The notes under the pieces are model-generated. The model saw nothing but the letters and a program-made list of their open reading frames with translations. It was not told the DNA's origin and ran no database searches. Positions 58,055 through 62,640 of a stretch of 64,000 nucleotides of DNA are shown one piece after another. Position numbers and translations under genes: made by a program. Source of the stretch: Amorphophallus konjac. Lineage: Eukaryota > Streptophyta > Magnoliopsida > Alismatales > Araceae. The number at the start of each line of letters is the position of its first letter. Positions within the stretch are counted from its first letter, which is position 1. Where the stretch lies: assembly GCA_022559845.1 (NCBI GenBank), contig CM040120.1, positions 165,894,334 through 165,958,333 on the forward strand, given 5' to 3'.

Positions 58055-58561
58055 CGCTGGTGCCGGAGGAGAAACGCCTCCCTCTCTCTCGTCTCTCTTC
58101 TCTTTCTACTCTCTCTCTTTCTCCCTGTCGCACCGGAGGTGGAGCCCAACCAGCACGCTGCGCCACCATTGCTGATTGAGACCGGTCAAGGAACCTGTGG
58201 TTGTGAGAAGGGTATTTTTTGTCATAGGATGGAATCTGTCGAATATGTCTTTTCGTCGACGGAAGTTAACCATGATGATATTTTGCAACATTTTGTTAAA
58301 GGTAATAAAATGCCTACTAACATATTTCTTGTCATGATAATTTTTCAATTTCACTTTTAAGGATGGTTATATCAAAGCCCCTTTTTTATCTCTTCCTTTC
58401 TACATGGTCTGTTCTTTATCTTATTCAGAACATGGTCGTGTTAGTTTTGTAAGAAACTCTCAAACTGTGCACTTCTGCAGGCTTGTCATACAAAAGCAGA
58501 GTACGAGGAATACGGAGCAAGTATTTGCCGCACGAATCCTGTTTTCAAAGGGATGTATTAA
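26111..58561 (+). CDS. ARP3: actin-related protein 3, C-terminal half, six exons (joined span)
   Basis: ARP3 pairs with ARP2 in the seven-subunit ARP2/3 complex, which nucleates branched actin filaments in the cytoplasm. In plants it is needed for normal trichome and pavement-cell shape (DISTORTED1 in Arabidopsis). Exons 26111-26203, 35900-36019, 38267-38377, 38468-38593, 38667-38765 and 58481-58561 join into 209 residues plus TAA. That is about the last half of the family's roughly 427. They include the adenosine-pocket motif LSGGSTMF and end in VFKGMY. Every exon is a multiple of three, every intron phase 0 and GT-AG, with no stop. N-terminal exons are not in this window to the left of 26111, so they should lie beyond position 1, unless the gene is 5'-truncated. 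Two introns are filled with transposons. Confidence 0.93.
27285..27435 (+). repeat. hAT-B subterminal TTTCGG/CCGAAA cluster
   Basis: The motif occurs at least six times in both orientations within 150 bases of the end, the same layout as in hAT-A and hAT-C. GC-rich leader sequence with GCCGCC and GTCGTC repeats follows at 27480-27560. Confidence 0.7.
27655..28000 (+). repeat. hAT-B leader intron with two ~152-bp repeats
   Basis: A GTAAGG donor at 27655 and a TTTAATGCAG acceptor at 28000 bound an apparent 5'-leader intron. Inside, the GAAGCTCAATT(A)AACTTCATTG-type motif occurs at 27771 and 27923, each about 50 bases after a CCCTAATTAG phrase. The spacing equals that of the four-copy arrays in the sister elements, but in mirror order because this element points the other way. 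Confidence 0.7.
28005..31319 (+). pseudogene. hAT-B transposase, multiply broken
   Basis: The start codon at 28005 ([12 protein letters not shown]) leads into the BED finger CNYCGKEIH, a stop at 28133, the acidic linker and a basic segment with stops at 28475 and 28512. The conserved [20 protein letters not shown] and [14 protein letters not shown] keep the Trp lost in the other copies. DUF659 follows (FKHIWMER, a TGA, then [17 protein letters not shown]), then [18 protein letters not shown], a frameshifted middle, and the hAT dimerisation domain [16 protein letters not shown] near 30390-30440. The C-terminus is Asp-rich (31096-31142). The exon edge with LHRYKNEL is repeated three times at 29261-29540. 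The order matches hAT-C, so identity is sure and function is lost. Confidence 0.85.
29261..29545 (+). repeat. local triplication of one exon border in hAT-B
   Basis: A segment of the form TTTCATTTCTTTGGAGTCTT-TGCACAGGTATAAGAATGAGCT appears near 29261, 29420 and 29489, the first two followed by TACTATTTGATTCAAAT. hAT-C has the last-type border once plus one degenerate copy. The triplication probably arose by slippage or unequal exchange after insertion. Confidence 0.65.
31324..32730 (+). repeat. GC-rich LTR-like block
   Basis: The block opens TGTCGACCCG and could end GGTCATGACA, giving LTR-like TGTC...GACA ends. It contains a run of GTCGACCGGCC-type motifs (31670-31850), a GAGAGGGAGAG purine run and a TTTAAATAG box at 32439. 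The proposed flanks (GTGAA and GCTGT) do not match, so no target duplication supports the boundaries. It may be a chromovirus LTR fragment. No reliable coding sequence is inside. Confidence 0.4.
32860..33790 (-). pseudogene. fragment of a second Tat-lineage pol (pre-protease to protease), minus strand
   Basis: Read on the minus strand, from about 33720 the frame gives [20 protein letters not shown] and then [20 protein letters not shown]. The latter matches the larger Tat element at 8650-8710. Further left (33089-32895) is [19 protein letters not shown], matching the stretch just after the protease active site at about 8987-9045. It is a ~0.9-kb internal scrap with stops and no LTR, from a related but distinct copy. 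Confidence 0.75.
33830..34600 (-). pseudogene. LINE (non-LTR retrotransposon) C-terminal fragment
   Basis: On the minus strand two overlapping frames give [17 protein letters not shown] (about 34530-34480), [20 protein letters not shown] (about 34270-34200) and CPFCESN (about 34060). This is the zf-RVT region that follows the reverse transcriptase in plant LINEs. A T-run at 33830-33837 on the + strand fits the poly(A) tail of a minus-strand copy. It is 5'-truncated and frameshifted. Confidence 0.7.
35010..35350. other. GC-rich block of unclear origin, possibly organelle-derived
   Basis: Composition changes abruptly from A/T-rich intron to GC-rich DNA with long open frames on both strands, ending in sequence with a TTCTATTGCAG phrase. 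Style and codon-like patterns remind me of plant mitochondrial DNA, but I recognise no gene. A nuclear insertion of mitochondrial DNA is a guess, and a TE piece is equally possible. Confidence 0.3.
35900..36019 (+). CDS. ARP3: ARP3 exon b (40 codons)
   Basis: The exon reads [20 protein letters not shown] then [20 protein letters not shown]. The [17 protein letters not shown] segment is near-invariant in plant ARP3. Acceptor ACTCAG and donor GTGGGT are canonical. It joins exon a in phase 0. Confidence 0.93.
36020..38266 (+). other. ARP3: ARP3 intron, 2.25 kb
   Basis: The intron runs from GTGGGT to TTGGCAG. Apart from the possible MITE at 36112-36568 it is T-rich, unique-looking intron sequence with no coding content recognised. 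Confidence 0.85.
36112..36568. mobile_element. possible MITE with GCCTAGGCG-type ends
   Basis: One edge reads AGGTGCTTGAGGGGCTCGCC and the other, reverse-complemented, AGGCACCCGAGGCGATCAAG. The inside is a GC-rich left part and an A/T-rich right part without coding. The ends resemble widespread plant short repeats containing GCCTAGGCG. No clear target duplication is visible, so boundaries are approximate. Confidence 0.45.
38267..38377 (+). CDS. ARP3: ARP3 exon c (37 codons)
   Basis: The exon reads [20 protein letters not shown] then [17 protein letters not shown]. The [16 protein letters not shown] junction with the next exon is an ARP3 signature. Flanks are TTGGCAG and GTTGAT. Confidence 0.94.
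38468..38593 (+). CDS. ARP3: ARP3 exon d (42 codons), nucleotide-pocket motif
   Basis: [20 protein letters not shown] is the conserved actin-fold adenosine-pocket segment, and [20 protein letters not shown] follows. Variation against Arabidopsis (for example His for Gly after KDF) is conservative. The flanking introns are only 90 and 73 bp, which shows the giant introns are not a general property of the gene. Confidence 0.94.
38667..38765 (+). CDS. ARP3: ARP3 exon e (33 codons)
   Basis: The exon reads [20 protein letters not shown] then [13 protein letters not shown]. Its end continues exactly into the last exon 19.7 kb away. Acceptor CACTCTAG and donor GTATCA. Confidence 0.94.
38800..41311. 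other. left part of the last ARP3 intron
   Basis: Mostly A/T-rich single-copy-like DNA. Around 39380-39400 the phrase GCCTTATCCCATTTATTTGGG resembles a common plant interspersed repeat, but boundaries are not visible. CT- and G-runs lie at 41096-41140 just before a GC-rich stretch next to the hAT end. No gene is recognised. Confidence 0.4.
41312..41319. repeat. left target-site duplication of hAT-C
   Basis: CCCAGCGG directly before the element, identical to 57385-57392. Confidence 0.9.
41320..41402. repeat. hAT-C left terminal region with CCGAAACC repeats
   Basis: Within 80 bases of the end, TTTCGGCCG, CCGAAACCG, CGGTATCG and two CGGCCGAAACC units occur. They pair in both orientations and are the counterpart of the cluster at 57245-57384. 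Confidence 0.75.
41655..44262 (-). pseudogene. hAT-C transposase, C-terminal part (DUF659 to hAT dimerisation), cut off by the insertion
   Basis: Minus-strand exons run from 44262 leftward. The DUF659/catalytic part has [20 protein letters not shown] (first catalytic Asp in CDGW) and [20 protein letters not shown] (second Asp in TDN), then [20 protein letters not shown]. The next exon (43668-43309) has [20 protein letters not shown] and [20 protein letters not shown]. The dimerisation domain (42894-42355) has [19 protein letters not shown] followed by [20 protein letters not shown]. The tail is acidic, then Gly/Asp and Tyr rich to about 41655. Coding is largely intact. The stop near 42270 and the short-frame ends mark mild decay. 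Confidence 0.85.
44263..44267. repeat. left 5-bp target duplication (GAACT)
   Basis: GAACT before the left LTR equals GAACT at 55350-55354 after the right LTR. Confidence 0.9.
44293..44371 (+). repeat. 40-bp tandem repeat at the 5' LTR tip (2 copies; 3 in the 3' LTR at 52276-52394)
   Basis: The unit begins GATGATGTGGTGTTTTAATG and continues ATAGCAACATAATTGAGTCA. Two units here against three in the other LTR show a change in copy number after insertion. Confidence 0.85.
44545..45120 (+). repeat. array of AAGTCTRTACATYG-like motifs in the LTR U3
   Basis: Phrases such as AAGTCTATACATCCG, AAGTCCATACATTG, AAGTCTGTACATTGG and AAGTCTGTACATCG occur about ten times, often 20-35 bases apart. Further variants lie at 45805-45925. 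The array is upstream of the promoter. It may be a set of binding sites or merely a decayed tandem repeat. Confidence 0.6.
45200..45790 (+). repeat. CTCGTGTCGTT / CTTCGTGTTGTTTTTATG repeats in the LTR U3
   Basis: More than fifteen copies of a T-rich unit around C-T-T-C-G-T-G-T-T or C-T-C-G-T-G-T-C-G follow each other. A ~137-bp block (from about 45347) is repeated in tandem at about 45484. The right LTR has the same structure at 53223-53813. Confidence 0.65.
45995..46119 (+). promoter_or_regulatory. LTR promoter: three G-boxes and TATA box
   Basis: CACGTG occurs at 45995, 46020 and 46048 and TATAAATA at 46112-46119. The same set is in the right LTR (54018-54142). G-boxes are bound by plant bHLH and bZIP factors, often in light or stress response. 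Three at 25-28-base spacing close to a TATA box make a convincing promoter, although use is not shown. Confidence 0.65.
46590..47065 (+). repeat. seven CCCTCCGGTT..GGAGGAAG hairpin repeats in the LTR downstream of the TATA box
   Basis: Units such as TCCCTCCGGTTGGGAGGAAG recur at about 46618, 46684, 46752, 46794, 46863, 46934 and 47039 (the last as CTCACTCCGGTTGGGAGTGA). The two arms of each can pair with a loop of a few bases. They are downstream of the TATA box, so they lie in the transcribed 5' leader of the element RNA. Confidence 0.75.
47329..47340 (+). promoter_or_regulatory. primer-binding site, initiator tRNA-Met type
   Basis: TGGTATCAGAGC, two bases after the LTR end, is the standard initiator-methionine tRNA complement used by plant copia elements. 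Confidence 0.95.
47459..49833 (+). pseudogene. gag of the nested element: capsid-like part, long coiled coil, five zinc knuckles
   Basis: The ATG at 47459 ([20 protein letters not shown]) opens the capsid-type N-terminus. A TAA at 47579 interrupts it, the same frame resumes to 47837, and near 47785-47836 reading must shift to a second frame that stays open to 49833. That frame begins [20 protein letters not shown] and runs about 350 residues of heptad-rich coiled coil. Next is a basic Ser/Thr/Lys linker, then five CX2CX4HX4C knuckles: [14 protein letters not shown] (~49180), [42 protein letters not shown] and [14 protein letters not shown] (~49690). Gag binds and packages RNA. Five knuckles is unusual, since one or two are common in copia. 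The two lesions suggest loss of function, unless the joint is a programmed shift. Confidence 0.85.
49834..52236 (+). other. 2.4-kb non-coding interior where pol would be
   Basis: No protease, integrase, RT or RNase H motif appears in any frame on either strand. The region is A/T-balanced, with only short frames. Purine tracts of the AGGGGGAG type occur at about 50304, 50348, 51979, 52007, 52038 and 52184. Confidence 0.7.
52184..52250 (+). promoter_or_regulatory. polypurine tracts before the 3' LTR
   Basis: AAAAAGGGGGAGAT (52237-52250) abuts the LTR start and is the main plus-strand primer. AAAGGGGGAGAA (52184-52195) is a second copy upstream. Multiplied tracts are a known feature of Sireviruses. 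Confidence 0.8.
52251..55349 (+). repeat. 3' LTR of the gag-only element (3099 bp)
   Basis: Identical in layout to the left LTR. The 40-base length difference is exactly one extra copy of the 40-bp unit at the tip (three copies here, two there). It starts right after the purine tract and ends TAATTAACA. Confidence 0.92.
55350..55354. repeat. right 5-bp target duplication (GAACT)
   Basis: GAACT after the right LTR equals 44263-44267. The hAT reading continues immediately afterwards. Confidence 0.9.
55355..56124 (-). pseudogene. hAT-C transposase, N-terminal part (BED finger), cut off by the insertion
   Basis: From the start at 56124 ([20 protein letters not shown]) the minus strand encodes the BED finger [20 protein letters not shown], an acidic linker and [23 protein letters not shown] follows where hAT-B has TGG. 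The frame then continues ([38 protein letters not shown]), has a second TGG-to-TGA change, and ends at the insertion point. The other half starts at 44262. An AG acceptor precedes the start codon. Confidence 0.87.
56208..56800 (-). repeat. four ~153-bp repeats in the hAT-C leader intron
   Basis: The near-palindrome GAAGCTTAATTGAGCTTC starts a unit at about 56208, 56362, 56515 and 56668, a spacing of 153-154. Each unit carries CCTAATTAGAGGAAAGCCCC and TTAGGGCTTAATTAACACAT. A GTAAGG donor on the minus strand near 56833 and the acceptor before 56124 bound the intron. The units are far more alike within this element than to those of hAT-A. Confidence 0.87.
56865..57200 (-). other. GC-rich leader of hAT-C
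   Basis: Very GC-rich DNA with GCTGCTGCTGCTG and GCGGG repeats lies between the leader intron and the terminus. Several long open frames on both strands come from composition and show no family motif. It is probably the 5' untranslated leader and promoter-proximal region. Confidence 0.6.
57245..57384 (-). repeat. hAT-C right terminal region
   Basis: CCGAAACCGATA, TTTCGGCCGAAACGTATCGG and related motifs are packed into 140 bases before the end, including a TTTCGGCCGAAA palindrome at about 57342. Close copies exist at the hAT-A and hAT-B ends. Confidence 0.75.
57385..57392. repeat. right target-site duplication of hAT-C
   Basis: CCCAGCGG directly after the element, identical to 41312-41319. 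Confidence 0.9.
57437..58130. repeat. GC-rich intron block with repeated GCCGGAGG..CCTCC units and CT runs
   Basis: The phrases GGGTGGGAGTTGTTGACACCG (57444), GGGTGGGGGTTGCCAGTGCCG (57954) and GTTCGCTGGTGCCGGAGGAG (58052) each lead into a GAGG...CCTCC hairpin and then a CTCTCTC run. These are three degenerate tandem units of unknown origin. A pure (CT)n run lies at 58012-58051. Confidence 0.6.
57511..57705 (-). pseudogene. leucine-rich-repeat receptor-kinase-like fragment
   Basis: The minus strand encodes [20 protein letters not shown] then [15 protein letters not shown]. This is the LRR pattern of plant receptor-like kinases, in which LRVLSLKNNSL and GPIPDLS..NLKSLFLD-like phrases are typical. 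Only two repeats are present with no flanking domains, so it is a captured or inserted gene scrap. Confidence 0.55.
58481..58561 (+). CDS. ARP3: ARP3 last exon (26 codons plus stop)
   Basis: [20 protein letters not shown] then VFKGMY and TAA is the exact C-terminal end of plant ARP3. The CTTCTGCAG acceptor precedes it. It is 19.7 kb from the previous exon, so correct splicing must bridge the nested transposons. Confidence 0.95.
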   Translation, partial: ACHTKAEYEEYGASICRTNPVFKGMY

Positions 58562-58990
58562 GATGGTGGAAGTGTACGATGCCTGCATTACGATGGATTT
58601 CTTCTGCCTACAGCCCCCCTAACGTTTTCGTCAGCCGGTAATCTCCACGGAATTCCAGCACCCTTGTACGTAATCATGGTTTGAAGTGGCACATACCCGG
58701 ATCTGTATAATATTATTTCATGGGAGATCTATAAGCAGAGATAGGAAGACGTTGCTTCATGGAAAATAAGGGGCTTGGTGGTTGTTGCTAGAGGTGTATT
58801 CTTGAAATGGTTCCTTTTTTTATCCTTTCTGGCAGCAGGAGGAAAGCTGTCACTTGTATACCTAGTTGTAACATCTCAGAAGGAAAACATTGATTAGCAG
58901 GAAGTGTCTAAGCTGAATGGCTTTTAGTATTCAGCTTAGTGTGGAGTGGGGATAACATTCTTTGTAGCAAATGGTCGATTCATAACCTTA
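58562..58990 (+). other. ARP3: presumed ARP3 3' UTR
   Basis: Downstream of the stop the sequence is T-rich with no coding. No strict AATAAA was found, and AAAATAAGG at about 58760 is the nearest variant. The end is unknown. Confidence 0.5.
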
Positions 58991-59400
58991 ATGCTTTGAT
59001 TTCTTTGTACCGTCGTTAGGCCGCAACTGTCCAGGATTCGCTTCATCTGTTTTCTTTTGTGGGATTCTTTTTTGTCTTATTTTCCGTTACAGAACTCCCC
59101 CAAGAATCTCGCGTAATGTGAAAGTCCTCTGATGATGTTTTAGGATACGTGAAAGCTCTCTTTAAAGTTTTAACATTTGATCGTCCAACAAAAAGCTAGT
59201 GTGTATTGGGGCTGGTAGCACGTACGATGAATGTGGGTGTTTCACATACATCGACGTTGCAGGGTGCCGTGACACGTGAAAGATGAGACCCGTGTCCTTA
59301 AACCATTTCTGACCACCACATTCACAGTCAGCGGCACGTGATGTTGACAAGTTTCGCCCAATCCTGTTGTTTTGAAAGTGGGCTGGCTTAAGTATGCCTA
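58991..59400. other. intergenic, nothing recognised
   Basis: Ordinary sequence downstream of ARP3. No repeat unit, gene or TE end is evident. Confidence 0.4.
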
Positions 59401-59411
59401 ATCAAGTAGAG

Positions 59412-60075
59412 TTACGCTCGCTGTGCACCCAGAGTTGGTGTACACTCTATTTTTAATTTTAATTTTTTATTTTTTAAAGTGAATTTTAAGATATATTAAT
59501 TTAAGATATAAGTCACGTCATTATTGAATTATTAAAAAAATAAAAAATTACATCAAATGAATAATACTGGACTCAATTTTTAAAAGATTGATTTATTTTA
59601 TTTTTAATATTTTAGATAATCGGATGACGACGTTATTTGCACTCCAAATTTAGGTGTCTTGGGGTTCATTTTAATTTTTTTTAAAAATAAAAATTAAAAA
59701 TATTGCATGTCCTGAGTGTGCAAAGTCTAACTCAATCAAATATTGCTCGATATTATTCAAAGAGAATGGAGAATGGCATGAGTGCAGCAAGCTAGCGCCT
59801 TAGATATATTGACCGCATGTGATTTGATGTGTGCCGCACATAAAGTCAGGCATCTATGCGAAATCTCAAGCAAAGCGAAAAGTATTCTATATTAGTGAAT
59901 ATAGTTTGTAAGAGTGAAAAATAAGTCGTAAGAGTGAAAGATAATCCATAAAATTGAAAACTGTCCATCAACTTGTACGAGTGAAAAATAGTCCATAGAA
60001 GTGACTCTTATGGTCCATTTTCACTCTTATAAATTGTTTTTCATTGATCTACAATATTTTTCACTTTTCAGTCTT
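59412..60075. repeat. A/T-rich foldback DNA, possible MITEs
   Basis: The stretch 59412-59728 is A/T-rich, with GTGCACCC... at one edge and GAGTGTGCAAA at the other. The stretch 59880-60070 has AAGAGTGAAAAATA repeats on one side and their complement TTTTTCACTCTTA on the other, so it can fold back. Target duplications were not found. Confidence 0.4.
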
Positions 60076-60227
60076 GCGAGTCTACATACGAAGCACATCG
60101 GGTTGCGTACGGAGCTGCTCAAGCTCCATGTGGTCAGTACATTGAAGGCATCTCACGATCTTCCAGGGACGTGGATCAATCGAAGTGGGGTTTGCAATGC
60201 TTGTTGCACAATAAAGGGCGTAACAAG

Positions 60228-60690
60228 TTTTTTTTTTAAAATAAATAATCTTAAGCAGAGTTCAAGAGAGCACATATCACTTCAGAAAAGAGACATAATA
60301 CCACTTCATCGAGTCGTGCACAAGGCCAAATTTTACTAAAAAAATACTAGTATAGATAACTTTAGGGCATACCCTTGCAAGTACAAGCTAAGAGAGAAGG
60401 GCTAAACTCTAAGGAAGGACATCTAGTTTTATCAAGTCTGAATGCCCCTCGTACATCATGTGGGTAGTCCAAATAGAGAGAGAAAAAGAGGAGCAAGCAT
60501 AGTTCGCAAGCGATCAACTATGTGATTGGCTTCCCTAAAAATATGAGTGAAAGATAGAACCAACGACTCTTGAAGTAGTTGAACAACTCGAACCACAGAG
60601 AGGATGTGTCAGGGGTAAGAATAGTTGCCCTTAAGAACACCAATGAGCACTACCAAATCAGGCTCTACTAAAATGTCATGATGTTGGGAA
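60228..60690 (-). pseudogene. LINE 3' fragment with RNase H remnant
   Basis: On the minus strand a frame reads VVRVVQLLQESLVLSFTHIF then REANHIVDRLRTM (about 60590-60500), the end of the RNase H (RVT_3) domain of plant LINEs including its last catalytic Asp. The T-run at 60228-60238 is the poly(A) tail on the minus strand. The fragment is 5'-truncated near 60680. Confidence 0.65.
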
Positions 60691-60874
60691 AATATCTTTT
60701 TTTTTACAAATTTATTATTTTATATTATGATAAAATAAATAATTATTTATCCTAGTCCTTCTAAATAAGATTACATGTTTAACATAATTTAGGCCTCCAT
60801 AAATTTAAGTAAGAATCAATTAAATATCAGTGATAGAATGAAATAAATCGAATATCTTCTAAGTAAACAAAAAA

Positions 60875-61690
60875 CTGAGTGATAGACGATATTCCATCTA
60901 ATAAGTACAACGATAAGAAACAGAGTTAGACGATCTTTCGTCTAAGTCCCTATGATGGACGAAGGGTTAGATGATACGTCGTCTAAGTGAAAAAGAGAAA
61001 TAGACGATACATCGTCTAAGTCAGATAGAATAGACGATGTGAGAGGTGATAGATAAATCTTCGTCTAGGAGGAAAATGACAAAAATTGAGAATAGACAGT
61101 ACATCATCTACTTGAAGAAGCGTTAGACGATACTTCGCTTGACTTACGATAGACAATGAGTTAGATGATATATTGTCTAAATGGAAAATGACAAAAGTTT
61201 AGGATAGACGATACATCGTATAACTGAAGCAGAGTTAGATGGTACTTTGTCTAAAATGAAAAGGATAAAAGCTCAGAATAAACAATATATCATCTGACTG
61301 AAGTAGAGTTAGGTGATATTTCTTCTAAGAATAAAATGCCAAAAAAATCAAGAATAGACGATATTGAAGATGCATTAGACAAAACTTCGTGAGTTTAGTA
61401 AGATGAAATTTCGTCTAACTCACGCTAGACGATGAGTTAGACAATATTTCGTCTAAGTGAAAAATGACAAAAGATACACAGAACTTCGTGTAATCTATCA
61501 AGTTGAAAGGATTAAACGAATAGAACTACAAATAGGCGAAGTACTGGACGATACTTTTTCTAAGAGAAAAATGACAAAAACTATGCATAGATGATCCTTC
61601 ATCTGATATAAAAAGGTAAAATAAAATACTTAGACGAATGGGTAGACGATACTTCATCTACTTTCATTAAACGATGCATCACCTTAATTT
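60875..61690 (+). repeat. array of TTAGACGATA..TCGTCTAA palindromes
   Basis: About fifteen imperfect inverted repeats such as TTAGACGATCTTTCGTCTAA, TTAGATGATACGTCGTCTAA and TAGACGATACATCGTCTAA occur. They are separated by AAATGACAAAAGTT-like spacers and reappear at intervals of about 75-110 bases. Each arm pair can form a hairpin of seven to nine pairs. Confidence 0.8.
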
Positions 61691-61711
61691 TATCTTTCAT
61701 TCAAATAAGGT

Positions 61712-61713
<2 letters not shown>

Positions 61714-61758
<45 letters not shown>
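61714..61758. repeat. (TA)n microsatellite
   Basis: A pure TA run of about 45 bases. Confidence 0.95.
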
Positions 61759-61760
<2 letters not shown>

Positions 61761-62640
61761 TTGACTATACTAAATGACAAACTATAGAGTAAAGTGTCTA
61801 CGTAGTATTTAAACTATACATCACCATGCACGTAATCTATATATACAATGTTTAAACTTTTACTAATGCATTTTTCTGATAAAATCATAGATGCTGATGC
61901 CACCTGAAATACAATGTTAAATAGTCAACTTAATAATACATCCGCATTAAATGCATAATATCTGTTGAGATACTTTTTCATTTCTAAGAATGTATACAAT
62001 ACAACATATATCTTCCTGTACATCACCCAATAGTGTAAGATATATTTTTATGTGCAAAACTGACATTACTTTTTGCACACTTTACTCACTGGCATTTTTA
62101 ATTTGAATTTGTCTATCTTATCTTACGACTCTGCATGGGAGAAATATTTTTAGTATTGTTTTAGATATGTAGATAGCTGCACCTAGGGGGGCATGTTGTA
62201 CAAATGAAGAAAGAGGACAGATAGGCATATCTTTGGCAACAGAAGATCTGATTCACCTACTATCTCGAGAACGGCGTGCACTCACCCATAAACTAGGTGG
62301 AAGCGTAGCAGCCAATTTGATCTGTCGAACATTGTGACTGGGATCCTAACATTGAGAGGCTGATGTATCTAACGGATAAAATGAAGTTTGGAGTTATAAA
62401 TAGTTTGGACTTGCAAAGGAGAAGACATATAGAGAACATCAGGAGAAAAACAAGTTGAACGAATGATAATCATTGAAGCGCCTTCCTTACATTCAAAGTG
62501 ATCTCAGAGCTTCGCTTCCTATGCACTCACGTCAAGAGAGGACTTCGTCATGTTGAAAGTTTCTTTCTCAAAGTCCTTCATTCTAGGAAGCAATAAAGAG
62601 GAGGATATTATTCTTCAATGACATTCCATTGTCTTCCTCC

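Larger units (their letters stand above)
38766..58480 (+). other. ARP3: ARP3 last intron, 19,715 bp, with nested transposons
   Basis: The intron begins GTATCACG and ends CTTCTGCAG. It contains hAT-C with the nested gag-only retrotransposon and, at its right, a GC-rich block with a receptor-kinase-like scrap. Without the two elements and one duplication of each target site it would be about 3.6 kb. The parts 38766-41311 and 57393-58480 flank the hAT. Confidence 0.88.
60682..62640 (+). repeat. LTR-like block with palindrome array (tentative)
   Basis: It opens TGTTGGGAAAATATC, a common copia LTR start. It contains a palindrome array, a (TA)n run, a TTATAAATAG box at about 62395 and AATAAAG at about 62592, an order expected for U3-R. 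The right end is replaced at 62641 by another LTR start. No coding is inside. No duplication is available to prove the left edge. Confidence 0.4.

Noticed and set aside
60875..61690. CRISPR-like regular spacing of palindromic repeats
   Set aside because: Spacers are themselves repeated, unit length varies, no cas genes, and the genome is a plant nucleus.
62180..62640. Host gene promoter and 5' UTR (TATA box, AATAAAG)
   Set aside because: No coding sequence follows. The signals are better explained as LTR elements and the next LTR begins at 62641.
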